This document shows, one piece after another, positions 1 to 8,087 of a stretch of DNA of 14,601 bases. The stretch comes from Anaerolineales bacterium (GTDB lineage: Bacteria; Chloroflexota; Anaerolineae; Anaerolineales; UBA4823). The translations under genes and the position numbers were made by a program. The notes under the pieces are model-generated. The model was given only the letters and a program-made list of their open reading frames with translations, made no database searches and was not told where the DNA came from. Positions within the stretch are counted from its first letter, which is position 1. Every line of letters begins with the position of its first letter. Where the stretch lies: the NCBI GenBank assembly GCA_022865865.1, contig JALHTN010000571.1, positions 1-14,601 on the forward strand. The letters run 5' to 3'.

Positions 1-777
1 TCATTGGATGTCCACGCTCTCCCAGACGCCCGCATCCTCCGAGACGAAAACGACAGGTTGTTGGTGCTCAGTGATCCTACCGATAAATATGATCATGGCG
101 TTCTTGGAGACAATCTCGAGGCTGCCAGTATCACTTTGATAGAAACGCTGCCAGAGCCGCTAATAAATTCCCGGATTACCCTGAACGACAACGAAGTAAT
201 TGAGGGTATTGCTCCCATATGGGCAGATCTGACTGGTGATGGTCGACGGGAGATCATCGTCACCGTCAGCGATCTCGATCTTGGAGCTAGAATTGTAGTC
301 TTTAATGAGTCCGGAGATCGCATCGCGGAGGGTCCAAAATTCGGAAGACCGTACCGCTGGCGACACCAAATTGCAGTTGATAATTTAGGACCGCATGGGG
401 AAACCGAGCTGGTAGTAGTACGTACACCACATATTGGCGGAATCGTCGAGTACTACCAGCTCCATGATGGAGAGCTCGCCATTGCAGCTGAATTCGCAGG
501 CATCACCTCCCACACAATCGGATCCCGCAATCTTGACCAGGCTGCTGTAGGGGACTTTGATGGTGATGGCTTTATTGAGCTCCTGGTGTTAAATGCTGAT
601 CTCTCTGAATATATCGCCGTTCAGCATACCTCCACCGGAGCTGAGGAGGTATGGCGGTTGCCCCTGGATGGAATATTAAACACAAACCTGGCAGGTGTGC
701 TGCTTCCTAGCAGACGCAGTGCCATCGGCATAGGGAGAGCGGATGGTGTACTCCGCCTTTGGCTGCCTGAAGATTAA
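1..777 (+). CDS. FG-GAP/VCBS-like repeat protein, 3' part only
   Basis: This is the C-terminal 258 codons of a longer protein. The reading frame is open from the first base, and the TTG at position 4 is not preceded by a visible ribosome site, so the true start lies upstream of the window. Two segments carry the Asp-rich calcium-loop pattern typical of FG-GAP/VCBS beta-propeller blades: DLTGDGRREI (about codons 76-85) and DFDGDGFIEL (about codons 185-194). Each is followed by hydrophobic beta-strand-like residues such as IIVTV and LLVLN. Alternating short beta-strands and glycines elsewhere agree with a propeller fold. No membrane helix or catalytic motif is visible in this part. In this family such domains usually act in ligand or protein binding, often outside the cytoplasm, but no specific role can be assigned. 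It is followed by 412 non-coding bases, so it is probably not transcribed with the next gene. Confidence 0.7.
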   Translation, partial: SLDVHALPDARILRDENDRLLVLSDPTDKYDHGVLGDNLEAASITLIETLPEPLINSRITLNDNEVIEGIAPIWADLTGDGRREIIVTVSDLDLGARIVVFNESGDRIAEGPKFGRPYRWRHQIAVDNLGPHGETELVVVRTPHIGGIVEYYQLHDGELAIAAEFAGITSHTIGSRNLDQAAVGDFDGDGFIELLVLNADLSEYIAVQHTSTGAEEVWRLPLDGILNTNLAGVLLPSRRSAIGIGRADGVLRLWLPED

Positions 778-1046
778 TCCCAGCACATCATATCCACAGA
801 CCTATAGAGACTTAATCAACGGTACGCGGGGTGCGCTCGGGTTTTCCAGCTCGTAATTCCCAGGAGAAAATTTTTTTGGGAGGAACATATTAATCCCTAG
901 AAATGTTTAACGGGGGAAATCCACATTTAATTCAGGCTGAAGACTAAGAAATCCGGGTGTTACAAGGGCGAATTCGATGGTAGCCATTAGAAATCAAGAT
1001 TAAATCTCTTTAGAAGATGACATTAATCACTGTTTTTCAGTTAATT

Positions 1047-1075
1047 TTGAGATTATTATTATGCTGGAGTATTAT
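1047..1075 (+). promoter_or_regulatory. Sigma-70-type promoter for the Cys-rich protein gene
   Basis: TTGAGA at 1047-1052 (5 of 6 to the -35 consensus) is separated by exactly 17 bases from TATTAT at 1070-1075 (5 of 6 to the -10 consensus). This predicts a transcript starting near 1082 and a leader of about 107 bases before the ATG at 1190. It is the best promoter match noticed in the window. The transcript could continue into the formate dehydrogenase genes, since no terminator is evident after 1795. Confidence 0.6.
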
Positions 1076-1093
1076 ACAGACGCACATGTGATC

Positions 1094-1125
1094 TTGAATA
1101 TTTGAATGTTATCTTCGATATTCAA
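1094..1125. promoter_or_regulatory. Inverted repeat just downstream of the promoter, possible operator
   Basis: TTGAATAT (1094-1101) is mirrored exactly by ATATTCAA (1118-1125) with 16 bases between. The arms lie about +12 to +43 from the predicted transcription start. The 24-base centre-to-centre distance would place the two half-sites about two helical turns apart, which suits a dimeric regulator. It could also be a chance feature of AT-rich DNA. Confidence 0.35.
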
Positions 1126-1189
1126 CAAGTGCCCTTTAAAGATATGGGAATTTGATAAGTACTGACCCGTTGAAAGCAAGGATAATCAT

Positions 1190-1795
1190 ATGACCGAGAC
1201 TTTGGATATCCAGGATGTACCGGTTTTTTCTTACGCATTAGCCAGCGCAGATATGAGATACATCGAAATTGGGGAAAGGAAAATTTATTTGCGCAACGAT
1301 CCCAAAGCAGGTCATGTATTCCGGGGAGAGATCCCCGGTTGTGGACCAGAATGTTATGTCGATTTGAGTGAAATCCTGTTAGAGTACGCGATGAGTTGCG
1401 AGGGATGCAGCAAGCAAGAATTAGCCTCGGAAATGGTAATCCGCTTTGGTGAACACCTCGGGGATGCATATGTGGAAAAAACTCAACATTATACTGCCGA
1501 GCTCCCTACCTCAGATAAATTATCGAACGCATTGAAATGTATCCTAAATTCTATGAGCGCGACATACATCGAGGATAAGAAAGTAGATCGCCTTGAATAT
1601 TCTTTGGATTGCTGCCCGCTAAGTGAGTGTGCTAAGAACACCGGTCTCAATCGAAGCGTAGATATGGCGTACCTATCATTTATCGCCATTTGCAAAAGCC
1701 TGATTAATGGACTTGCACTTAATTGGGAATTAATATATCCATCTGAAAATGAAAATAATATACCCATTCATAGAATATTTATTGCCCAATTATAG
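1190..1795 (+). CDS. Unrecognised Cys-rich protein ahead of the formate dehydrogenase operon
   Basis: I do not recognise this 201-residue protein. It has nine cysteines: C51 and C55 in GCGPEC, C70 and C73 in CEGC, C117, C141 and C142 followed by C147 in DCCPLSEC, and C168. There is no signal peptide or membrane helix, so it is probably cytoplasmic. The C-terminal part (about residues 133-180), with LEYSLDCCPLSEC followed by GLNRSVDMAY and a hydrophobic helix, looks like a conserved helical module. The ATG has a good ribosome site (AAGGA, 7 bases upstream), and the gene has its own promoter candidate. It sits 111 bases before the NuoE-like gene in the same direction. The paired cysteines could bind zinc or an iron-sulfur cluster, or sense redox state, but this is inference. 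It appears more AT-rich than the downstream genes. It could be a regulator, an assembly factor or unrelated to the operon. Confidence 0.7.
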   Translation: MTETLDIQDVPVFSYALASADMRYIEIGERKIYLRNDPKAGHVFRGEIPGCGPECYVDLSEILLEYAMSCEGCSKQELASEMVIRFGEHLGDAYVEKTQHYTAELPTSDKLSNALKCILNSMSATYIEDKKVDRLEYSLDCCPLSECAKNTGLNRSVDMAYLSFIAICKSLINGLALNWELIYPSENENNIPIHRIFIAQL

Positions 1796-1831
1796 AAGGC
1801 TCGATAATCAGTTTTGAACACAGGAATTCAT

Positions 1832-1859
1832 TTGACCACCGTTTGGATAAAGATAGAGT
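1832..1859 (+). promoter_or_regulatory. Candidate promoter of the formate dehydrogenase operon
   Basis: TTGACC (1832-1837, 5 of 6 to the -35 box) is followed after 16 bases by TAGAGT (1854-1859, 4 of 6 to the -10 box). A TATAAA sits at 1865-1870 but lacks a good -35 at the right distance. The gap from 1796 to 1906 shows no terminator hairpin, so transcription may also come from the promoter near 1047. Confidence 0.35.
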
Positions 1860-1906
1860 TTTATTATAAATACACGATTATGCATCAGCCAGGGAGACCC
1901 TGAAAA

Positions 1907-2452
1907 ATGACTACACGAATTCCATCAACAAAAGATGCAGAAGTCCATCCAAGCGGAGATGAGCGCTATCTATCGATAGACCGCACGATGAAGCAGTTTA
2001 AATACGAAAAGGATTCGCTGCTTGAAGTGCTGAACGCGGCTCAAGAAGTATTCGGGTATTTATCTAAGGACTTGCTGATATATATCTCAACCCAATTAAG
2101 GGTCCCTATGAGCCAGGTCTACGGAGTGGCAACCTTTTACCATTCGTTCACTTTTGAACCGCAAGGTGAACACAACTGCATTATATGTAAAGGGACTGCC
2201 TGCCATGTCAAAGGAGCAGATGAGATTATTCAAGCGCTCTCGGAAGAATTCAATATCTCTGCAGGAGAGACAACTACGGATGGTTTGTTAAGTCTGACTA
2301 TTGCACGCTGCCTGGGCAGCTGCGGCCTAGCTCCGGTTATTGTTCTTGATGGACAGGTTCATGGTAGAGAAACACCTGACGATGCAAAAAGGCGGGCTAT
2401 CGAAATCGTAGCGCGCTCAAAGGAAGAACTCTTACAAAAGATGGAGGTTTGA
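1907..2452 (+). CDS. nuoE: NuoE-like [2Fe-2S] subunit of NAD-linked formate dehydrogenase
   Basis: This 181-residue protein belongs to the 24-kDa NuoE/HymA/HydC family, thioredoxin-fold subunits that carry one [2Fe-2S] cluster and dock on the NADH-oxidising NuoF-type subunit. The four ligands are visible as C94-x4-C99 (CKGTAC) and C135-x3-C139 (CLGSC). The preceding helical part has the family's GVATFYHSF segment (residues 73-81). An additional cysteine, C91, precedes the motif. The start ATG is preceded by AGGGAG about 11 bases upstream. Its stop codon overlaps the start of the NuoF-like gene by one base, which indicates tight translational coupling. With no complex I genes around and fdhA downstream, it is a soluble formate dehydrogenase subunit rather than part of respiratory complex I; the symbol names the homologous family. 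Confidence 0.9.
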   Translation: MTTRIPSTKDAEVHPSGDERYLSIDRTMKQFKYEKDSLLEVLNAAQEVFGYLSKDLLIYISTQLRVPMSQVYGVATFYHSFTFEPQGEHNCIICKGTACHVKGADEIIQALSEEFNISAGETTTDGLLSLTIARCLGSCGLAPVIVLDGQVHGRETPDDAKRRAIEIVARSKEELLQKMEV

Positions 2453-4191
2453 TGAACTTCAAAACCCTGGAAGTGATTGGGAACAAAGAACTCGCCAGAC
2501 AAGGTAAATACCAGCGCCGAATTTTCTGCTGCACCAGCACAGCCTGCCTTTCCGCAGGAGCTGGTCAAGTACATACAGCTCTTGACCAATCAGTCGCCGC
2601 GTGTATGTGTGATGAACATGAAGCTGAAGTGGTTAGAACAGGCTGTTTGGGATTATGTAGTTCAGGACCTCTGGTTAGAGTTGAGGAGAAAGATAAAGAT
2701 CCTGTTCTCTATGGAAATGTAACTCCAGATGTGGCCCAGTATATCGTTTCCCAACATGTCCCAATGGGTGAAATTGAGGGCGAAATCGATGACGAGGAAC
2801 TAGACCTGAGTGTCACTCCCTATGACATACCCCATTACAGGGCTAGCCTGCGACGGGCACGAGCACAAACAGATATAAATAAAAACATTATCTCCTTGGA
2901 TATGCCGTTTTTCACCAAGCAGGTAAAAGTTGTACTGAACGAAACGGGGCGCATAAATCCCGATAAACTGGAGGATTATTTGGCACATGGAGGTTATAAA
3001 GCGCTCGCTCATGTGCTGGATAAGATGACACCAGAGGAGGTGTGCAACGAGATACTGGAAAGCGGTCTGCGTGGACGCGGAGGTGCAGGTTTCCCAACCG
3101 GACTGAAATGGAATTTCGTGCGCCAAGAGAGCGGTGAGAAGAAATTCGTTATCGTCAATGGTGATGAAGGCGATCCAGGAGCCTACATGGACAGGACTGT
3201 CATGGAAGATGATCCTCACCGTGTCCTCGAGGGGATGATGATTTGCGCTTACGCGGTTGGAGCCAGTTTTGGGTATTTATACATCCGGGGAGAGTATCCG
3301 ATCGCCATCGACCGCATCCGCAAAGCAATCAGAGCTGCCAGACGGCGAACAATCCTGGGAAATTCGGTATTAGGATCAGATTTCAAATTTAATGCGGCTG
3401 TACGCATTGGAGCAGGCGCATTTGTCTGTGGTGAAGAGACAGCTCTTATCCACTCAGTAGAAGGTAAGCGCGGCATGCCCCGCATGCGGCCTCCATATCC
3501 TTCAAAATCCGGCTTATGGAAAGCACCAACGGTGATCAATAATGTCGAAACCATGGCCAACGTGCCTTCAATAATAAACAATGGCGCCAACTGGTATGCA
3601 AGCATTGGAACAGAGAAAAGTAAAGGCACCAAGGTTTTTGCTTTAGCCGGACATCTATGCAATACGGGCTTGATTGAGGTTCCCATGGGGATCACCCTGC
3701 GAGAAATTGTATTTGATATTGGGGGTGGTATTCCTGGCGGTCGTGAATTTAAAGCTGCCCAGACAGGGGGACCCAGTGGTGGCTGCATTCCGGCGGAATA
3801 TCTTGACACGCCTGTAGATTATGAGAGTCTGACCAAGCTGGGTTCTATCATGGGATCCGGTGGATTGGTGATCATTGATGATAGCACCAAGATGCCTGAT
3901 TTCGCCAACTTCTTCATGGATTTTTGCATGGATGAAAGCTGCGGAAAATGCATTCCCTGCCGGGTTGGAACGGTTCAGATCAGAAAACTGCTTGATAAAA
4001 TTATCGCAGGCGAAGGGAAGCCCGAAGATCTTGACAAGTTGGATAAGCTTTGCCAGATTGTCAAAACCACCAGCCTGTGTGGATTGGGTCAATCAGCACC
4101 AAATCCCGTCTTAAGCACATTGAAATACTTCCGTGAAGAATACAACACTCTGGTCCAGCCAAAACAAACCGTCGAAGCTGGTGTGAGTTAA
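2452..4191 (+). CDS. nuoF: NuoF-like NADH/FMN subunit of the formate dehydrogenase
   Basis: This 579-residue flavoprotein subunit should exchange electrons between NAD(H), FMN and iron-sulfur clusters. Domains in order: an N-terminal thioredoxin-like [2Fe-2S] domain (C27-x4-C32 and C65-x3-C69); the NAD-binding glycine-rich loop [13 protein letters not shown] (206-218); the FMN-binding [12 protein letters not shown] (237-248); and a C-terminal [4Fe-4S] site with C497, C500 and C503 (SCGKCIPC) plus C543. The extra N-terminal domain is typical of HymB/HydB/HoxF-type proteins rather than complex I NuoF. The C-terminal two-[4Fe-4S] ferredoxin domain that many bifurcating hydrogenase and formate dehydrogenase beta subunits carry is absent. 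The ATG at 2452 overlaps the TGA of the previous gene and has GGAGG at 2443-2447. A TTG at 2449 would add only one residue and is less likely. The fdhA gene follows after 37 bases. Confidence 0.92.
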   Translation: MNFKTLEVIGNKELARQGKYQRRIFCCTSTACLSAGAGQVHTALDQSVAACMCDEHEAEVVRTGCLGLCSSGPLVRVEEKDKDPVLYGNVTPDVAQYIVSQHVPMGEIEGEIDDEELDLSVTPYDIPHYRASLRRARAQTDINKNIISLDMPFFTKQVKVVLNETGRINPDKLEDYLAHGGYKALAHVLDKMTPEEVCNEILESGLRGRGGAGFPTGLKWNFVRQESGEKKFVIVNGDEGDPGAYMDRTVMEDDPHRVLEGMMICAYAVGASFGYLYIRGEYPIAIDRIRKAIRAARRRTILGNSVLGSDFKFNAAVRIGAGAFVCGEETALIHSVEGKRGMPRMRPPYPSKSGLWKAPTVINNVETMANVPSIINNGANWYASIGTEKSKGTKVFALAGHLCNTGLIEVPMGITLREIVFDIGGGIPGGREFKAAQTGGPSGGCIPAEYLDTPVDYESLTKLGSIMGSGGLVIIDDSTKMPDFANFFMDFCMDESCGKCIPCRVGTVQIRKLLDKIIAGEGKPEDLDKLDKLCQIVKTTSLCGLGQSAPNPVLSTLKYFREEYNTLVQPKQTVEAGVS

Positions 4192-4214
4192 CCCTGTTTC
4201 ACAACAATCATGTG

Positions 4215-4221
4215 AAGGGAG
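4215..4221 (+). promoter_or_regulatory. Ribosome binding site that fixes the TTG start of fdhA
   Basis: AAGGGAG lies seven bases before the TTG at 4229. No ATG or GTG lies in frame at the expected N-terminus of the [2Fe-2S] domain, and the residues directly after this TTG (VELTIDGRKV) match the normal beginning of that domain. The site therefore supports a TTG start. Confidence 0.65.
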
Positions 4222-4228
4222 AGAAAAA

Positions 4229-7102
4229 TTGGTTGAGTTAACCATTGATGGACGTAAAGTCCACACACATCCGGGGACAACAGTGTTGGAAGCTGCCCTG
4301 GAAAACAAGATCGACATTCCCCGCTTATGCCACCACCCTGAATTGAGTGTCTCTGGTGGTTGCCGTCTGTGCATTGTCAATGTCGAGGGGTATCCAAATC
4401 CAACTCCCAGCTGTGGTTTAACCTGCGAGGATGGCATGTCCATCGAGACTAAAAATGCAGAATTAACTCAAACACGCCGGGATATATTAGATTTATTCAT
4501 TTCCGAACACCCGCTGGATTGTTTTACCTGTGACAAGAGCGGCGCATGCCTTCTTCAGAAATACGCCTACGAGCATGGGATTGATAAAACCAGCCACGAA
4601 TTTGAAATATCCAAGCCACTATACCAGGATGATAATCCGTTCTTCATACGCGATCATCAATACTGCATATTGTGCGGACGCTGTGTAAGGGTCTGCGACG
4701 AAATCGTGGGAGCCAGCGCGATCGATTTTGTTAAACGCGGATTTGAATGTCAAATAGCGACACCATTTGACGAACCTATGATAGATTCGACCTGCGTTTT
4801 TTGTGGGAATTGTGTTCAGGTTTGCCCAACAGCAGCCCTAATGCCAGTTACCCGCCTCAACAAGGGTCGCGAATGGGAGCTGGAGCGAGCAAAGACTATC
4901 TGTGGGTATTGCGGTGTTGGATGCCAAATTGAATATGCATTAAAGAATGGCGAAATCCTATACGCTCAATCAGGTGCTGACGCACCGGTTAATGGCGAGT
5001 TCCTCTGCACAAAGGGACGCTACGGTTGGGATTTCGCCACGGCTCCCGAACGCCTGACACGCCCGATGGTTCGCCGGGATCTGGCATATGAGCTGGGTCT
5101 GACCAGTGAACCATGGGAATTATCTGAAAAATCTCCTCTATCGATCAGGAAACCAAAGATCGAGGATAGCTTCGTGCCAGTTGAATGGGACACGGCGTTA
5201 GATTTAGTTGCAGACCGCTTGGCGAAGATTGTTACTGAACATGGACCAGATTCTGTAATGGGTCTTGCCTCTGCCCGCTGTACTAACGAGGACAACTACA
5301 TTTTCCAGAAATTTATGCGTCTCGGTATTGGCACGAACAATTTAGACCATTGTGCCCGTCTTTGACACAGCTCAACAGTTGCAGGCCTCGTGCAGGCCTT
5401 CGGAAGTGGCGCAATGACAAACTCGATCGCTGAAATTCGCGATACCGATTGTATTTTTATCACCGGTTCAAATACTGCAGAAGCGCATCCAGTTATCAGC
5501 TATGAAGTTATTCGAGCTGTAAAACACGGCGCAAACCTAATCATCGTTGATCCCAGGCGCATACCGCTAGCAGAACATGCAACAATGTTTCTGCAGGTAA
5601 AACCAGGGACCGATATCTACGTATTCCTGGCGATCATGCACACCATCATCCGGGAGGGTTGGGCTGATGAACAATTTATCGCGGAACGGACCGAATGTTT
5701 TGTCGAATTTAATGAAACCCTCGGTGAATACACTCCGGAACGCGCTTCGCTCATGTCGGGAGTACCAGTTAACCAAATCATAGAAGCTGCACGGATATAT
5801 GCCCATGGAGAGCGGTCCAGTGGTCTCTCGGTCTATGACGATCCGCATGGGCACAGCGCAATCCTTTACGCGATGGGTATCACCCAGCGCAGCAACGGCA
5901 CGGACATGGTGATGACCTTGGCAAACCTGGCTCTTCTATGCGGGCAGATTGGAAAACCATCCACCGGTGTTAACCCGCTGCGTGGTCAATCAAACGTCCA
6001 GGGAGCATGTGACACAGGCTGTCTGGTTGATGTCTATCCAGGCTACCAGAGAGTCACAGATGATGAAAAGCGAAAAACAATTGCCCAGGCGTGGGGTGTA
6101 AATGACCTGCCAGACAAGGTTGGATTAACAATCGTTGAGGCGATGCATGCCACTTTAGAAGGTAAAGTTCGAGCAACGTACGTCATGGGTGAGAATCCAA
6201 TGATGTCCGACCCGAACACCAACCATGTCGAGAAAGCATTGCGCCACCTTGATTTTTTGGTTGTGCAGGATATTTTCCCCAGTGAGACAGCGTTTCTAGC
6301 CCATGTCATCTTGCCAGCCGCCGCTTCACTTGAAAAGGATGGCACATTTACTAACACCGAAAGACGTGTGCAAATGATCCAACCAGTCTTGCCAGCTCCG
6401 GGTGAGGCCCGTCCAGATTGGCAAATTACCGGAGAGATCGCTGCCCGTTTTGATAAAAAGATGGGTATCGAGCGCGATCCAAAAATCTGGATTTTTCCTT
6501 CGACAGAAATGATGTTCCGTGAACTAACCACGGTAACACCGATCTATGCTGGGATGAGCCATCAAAGACTGGTTGGCGAAGGTCTTCAATGGCCATGCCC
6601 TGATCCGGATCACCCTGGAACGCCGATCTTACACGTTGGTAAATTCTCGCGTGGTTTAGGTAAATTTAATCCTGTAGCAGCGAATGATCCGGCTGAGCAA
6701 CCAGATGAAGAATACCCCCTGATCCTGTCTACGGGAAGAGTTTTGTATCACTACCACACCGGTACGATGACTCGGCGCAGTGCGCCGCTAAACTGGGTAG
6801 AGCCACGTGGCTATGTAGAAATCAACCCAGAGGATGCAGCTGCGGTGGATGTACTAGATGACCGGGCCGTGATAATTAAAAGCCGGCGGGGTGAAGTCCG
6901 GACTCGCGCAAAGATTACTGAGAACGTACCGCCAGGGACCATTTTCCTGGCATTTCATTGGCGTGAGGCTCCCGCAAATATACTCACACAGGATTTTGCA
7001 CTCGATCCAGTAGCAAAAATTCCTGAATACAAGATCTGCGCAGTTCGCCTGGAAAATCCCCGGGCGAACCGGAAAACACAAGATCCTGTGAAACAGACGT
7101 AA
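4229..7102 (+). CDS. fdhA: Selenocysteine-containing formate dehydrogenase, catalytic subunit
   Basis: This molybdenum- or tungsten-dependent enzyme interconverts formate and CO2. Read through the TGA at 5363-5365, it is 957 residues with selenocysteine at 379. Domains in order: a NuoG-like [2Fe-2S] ferredoxin (C34, C45, C48, C62); a His-Cys cluster site (H94, C98, C101, C107); two [4Fe-4S] sites (C146, C149, C152, C156 and C189, C192, C195, C199); the molybdopterin-domain [4Fe-4S] site (C225, C228, C232, C260); and the bis-MGD catalytic domain. The active-site motif DHCARL-U-HSSTVAGL is intact, with the catalytic His at 380. NPLRGQSNVQGACD (582-595) holds the conserved Arg (585), EKDGTFTNTERRVQ spans 702-715, and TGRVLYHYHTGTMTRRS (835-851) opens the dinucleotide-binding domain. 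The N-terminal clusters match electron delivery to the NuoE/NuoF-like subunits encoded upstream, so the product is probably a soluble NAD-linked enzyme. Conventional gene calling would split it into two pieces, 4229-5365 and 5390-7102. Confidence 0.93.
5363..5365 (+). other. Selenocysteine UGA codon in fdhA
   Basis: The in-frame TGA occurs exactly where the formate dehydrogenase family places Cys or selenocysteine, between DHCARL and HSSTVAGL. The reading frame continues without any shift for another 578 codons. The E. coli FdhF counterpart also has UGA followed by CAC here. Decoding needs the sel genes, none of which lie in this window. Confidence 0.93.
5366..5403 (+). promoter_or_regulatory. 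Bacterial SECIS element directing selenocysteine insertion
   Basis: The bases after the TGA closely follow the E. coli fdhF element up to GTTGCAGG. They can then form a six-pair stem of AGGCCT (5383-5388) with AGGCCT (5394-5399) around the five-base loop CGUGC. The loop starts 23 bases after the UGA and has G at its second position, both within the limits described for bacterial SECIS hairpins. The stem differs from the E. coli one, which has a bulged U and a different loop, so the exact fold is a prediction. Confidence 0.65.
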
Positions 7103-7164
7103 TAGTGAGATTCTCGGCGAGAATAAAACCCGTCGGATATTAATCCAATCAAAAAGGATACTAA

Positions 7165-7201
7165 ATTTCACCTCATCGTTACCTTGGAGATGAGGTGAAA
7201 T
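7165..7201. terminator. Inverted repeat between convergent fdhA and fdhD, probable bidirectional terminator
   Basis: A perfect 13-base inverted repeat (7165-7177 and 7189-7201; arm ATTTCACCTCATC) surrounds an 11-base loop. It lies 62 bases after the fdhA stop and 73 bases after the fdhD stop. On the minus strand the stem is followed by a T-rich stretch that ends in TTTTT (7152-7156 on the plus strand). On the plus strand no T-run follows directly, so Rho-independent ending of fdhA transcription would be weak. Position and symmetry favour a shared terminator or a 3'-end stabilising hairpin. Confidence 0.55.
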
Positions 7202-7274
7202 CGCGTCTGGACATCGGATACCGATAACATCTAGGTGACATTATTTTCGGCACCCTGTAGAAATTCAATAATGT

Positions 7275-8087
7275 TCAGGGAGAAGCCTTTTTCATTGCGT
7301 GATGTACACCGCTTGAGTTGGATTCAATAATCCGATCCGGATGAGTGTACAGGTTGAACCGGTCCCGACGGGCATAGCCGATCAATGTAATCCCCCATTT
7401 TTCTGCTAGTTCGACCGACAATGATGTCGGTGATGTCCTTGAAATAACAATAGCTGCCCCAATTCGTGCGGATTTTTGAAGCATATCAGAGCTGATTCGT
7501 CCTGTAGATAACAAGATTTTCTTTGTGAATATCTCGTTGCCAAATAAATACAATCCAGCAATCTTGTCCAAAGAATTATGGCGACCAACATCTTCTGCAG
7601 ATATTATGATCTGATCCCCATCTGTCAAAATCGAGGTGTGCACTCCGCCTGTTTTTTTGTACAAATCTTGGGACTCAAATAACCTTTCTACCAAATGCCG
7701 CACTTGATCAGATTCAAGAGATACTCCATCTTTTACTTCTGGAATCAAGGTATCCAGATCTAGTGCAGTGTAGCCCCCGGTGCATCCCGATGTCCTTTTC
7801 CATTCCTTTGGCTTTTCTGCTTCGTGCTGCAGCCATACATCAATAATCTCCCTATTGTCACAAATATGGGTTTCAGCGACCTGATCTGGTGACTCAATTA
7901 CCCCTTCGTTGTAGAGGAAACCAATTGCGAGAGCCTTGAGTTGATTAGGGGTGCACATAAATGTTATCCACAACTGCCCATTAACATACAGCGCTACCGG
8001 CTCTTCAACGATCAAATCGCTTTCACCAAGCGTAGCTTTGCCGGAACGAAATTGTTGGAATTTCACAGTATTTACATCAGTTTTCAT
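7275..8087 (-). CDS. fdhD: FdhD, formate dehydrogenase accessory sulfurtransferase
   Basis: This 270-residue protein belongs to the FdhD family. In E. coli, FdhD takes sulfur from the cysteine desulfurase IscS and adds it to the bis-MGD cofactor, a step needed for formate dehydrogenase activity. Recognisable segments are GGVHTS (147-152), EDVGRHNSLDKIAG (165-178), STGRISSDMLQKSARIG (194-210) and GYARRDRFNLYT (237-248). The sulfur-transfer loop reads TSGCTGG with a single cysteine, C102, rather than the Cys-x-x-Cys pair of the E. coli protein; single-Cys loops of the GCGGG kind are, to my knowledge, known in the family. The start ATG has GGGAG six bases upstream on the minus strand. It is convergent with fdhA and divergent from the Hdr/ETF operon, so it has its own promoter, which I could not pin down. 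Confidence 0.93.
   Translation of the reverse strand: MKTDVNTVKFQQFRSGKATLGESDLIVEEPVALYVNGQLWITFMCTPNQLKALAIGFLYNEGVIESPDQVAETHICDNREIIDVWLQHEAEKPKEWKRTSGCTGGYTALDLDTLIPEVKDGVSLESDQVRHLVERLFESQDLYKKTGGVHTSILTDGDQIIISAEDVGRHNSLDKIAGLYLFGNEIFTKKILLSTGRISSDMLQKSARIGAAIVISRTSPTSLSVELAEKWGITLIGYARRDRFNLYTHPDRIIESNSSGVHHAMKKASP

Larger units (their letters stand above)
778..1189. other. Non-coding gap with the promoter region of the next gene
   Basis: No open frame of useful length is visible. The first part (about 780-900) contains a short imperfect hairpin possibility (TCCCA at 858-862 against TGGGA at 877-881) with a run of seven T at 871-877 inside it, which does not have the order of an intrinsic terminator. 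The second half is AT-rich and holds a strong promoter candidate (1047-1075), an inverted repeat (1094-1125) and the ribosome site of the next gene (AAGGA at 1178-1182). Confidence 0.6.

Noticed and set aside
858..881. Terminator of the FG-GAP gene
   Set aside because: The T-run lies inside the possible hairpin rather than after it, and the stem is only five clear pairs.
1122..1469. Minus-strand frame of 115 codons opposite the Cys-rich gene
   Set aside because: It overlaps a better-supported plus-strand gene with promoter and ribosome site, and its translation shows no family features.
5363..5365. Premature stop making fdhA a pseudogene or two separate genes
   Set aside because: The TGA lies exactly at the known Sec/Cys active-site position, the frame is unchanged on both sides, all other motifs are intact, and a SECIS-like hairpin follows.
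5397..5405. UUCG-type mini-hairpin (CTTCGGAAG) as the SECIS core
   Set aside because: Its stem is only two or three pairs and would break the longer AGGCCT/AGGCCT stem, although it could compete with it.
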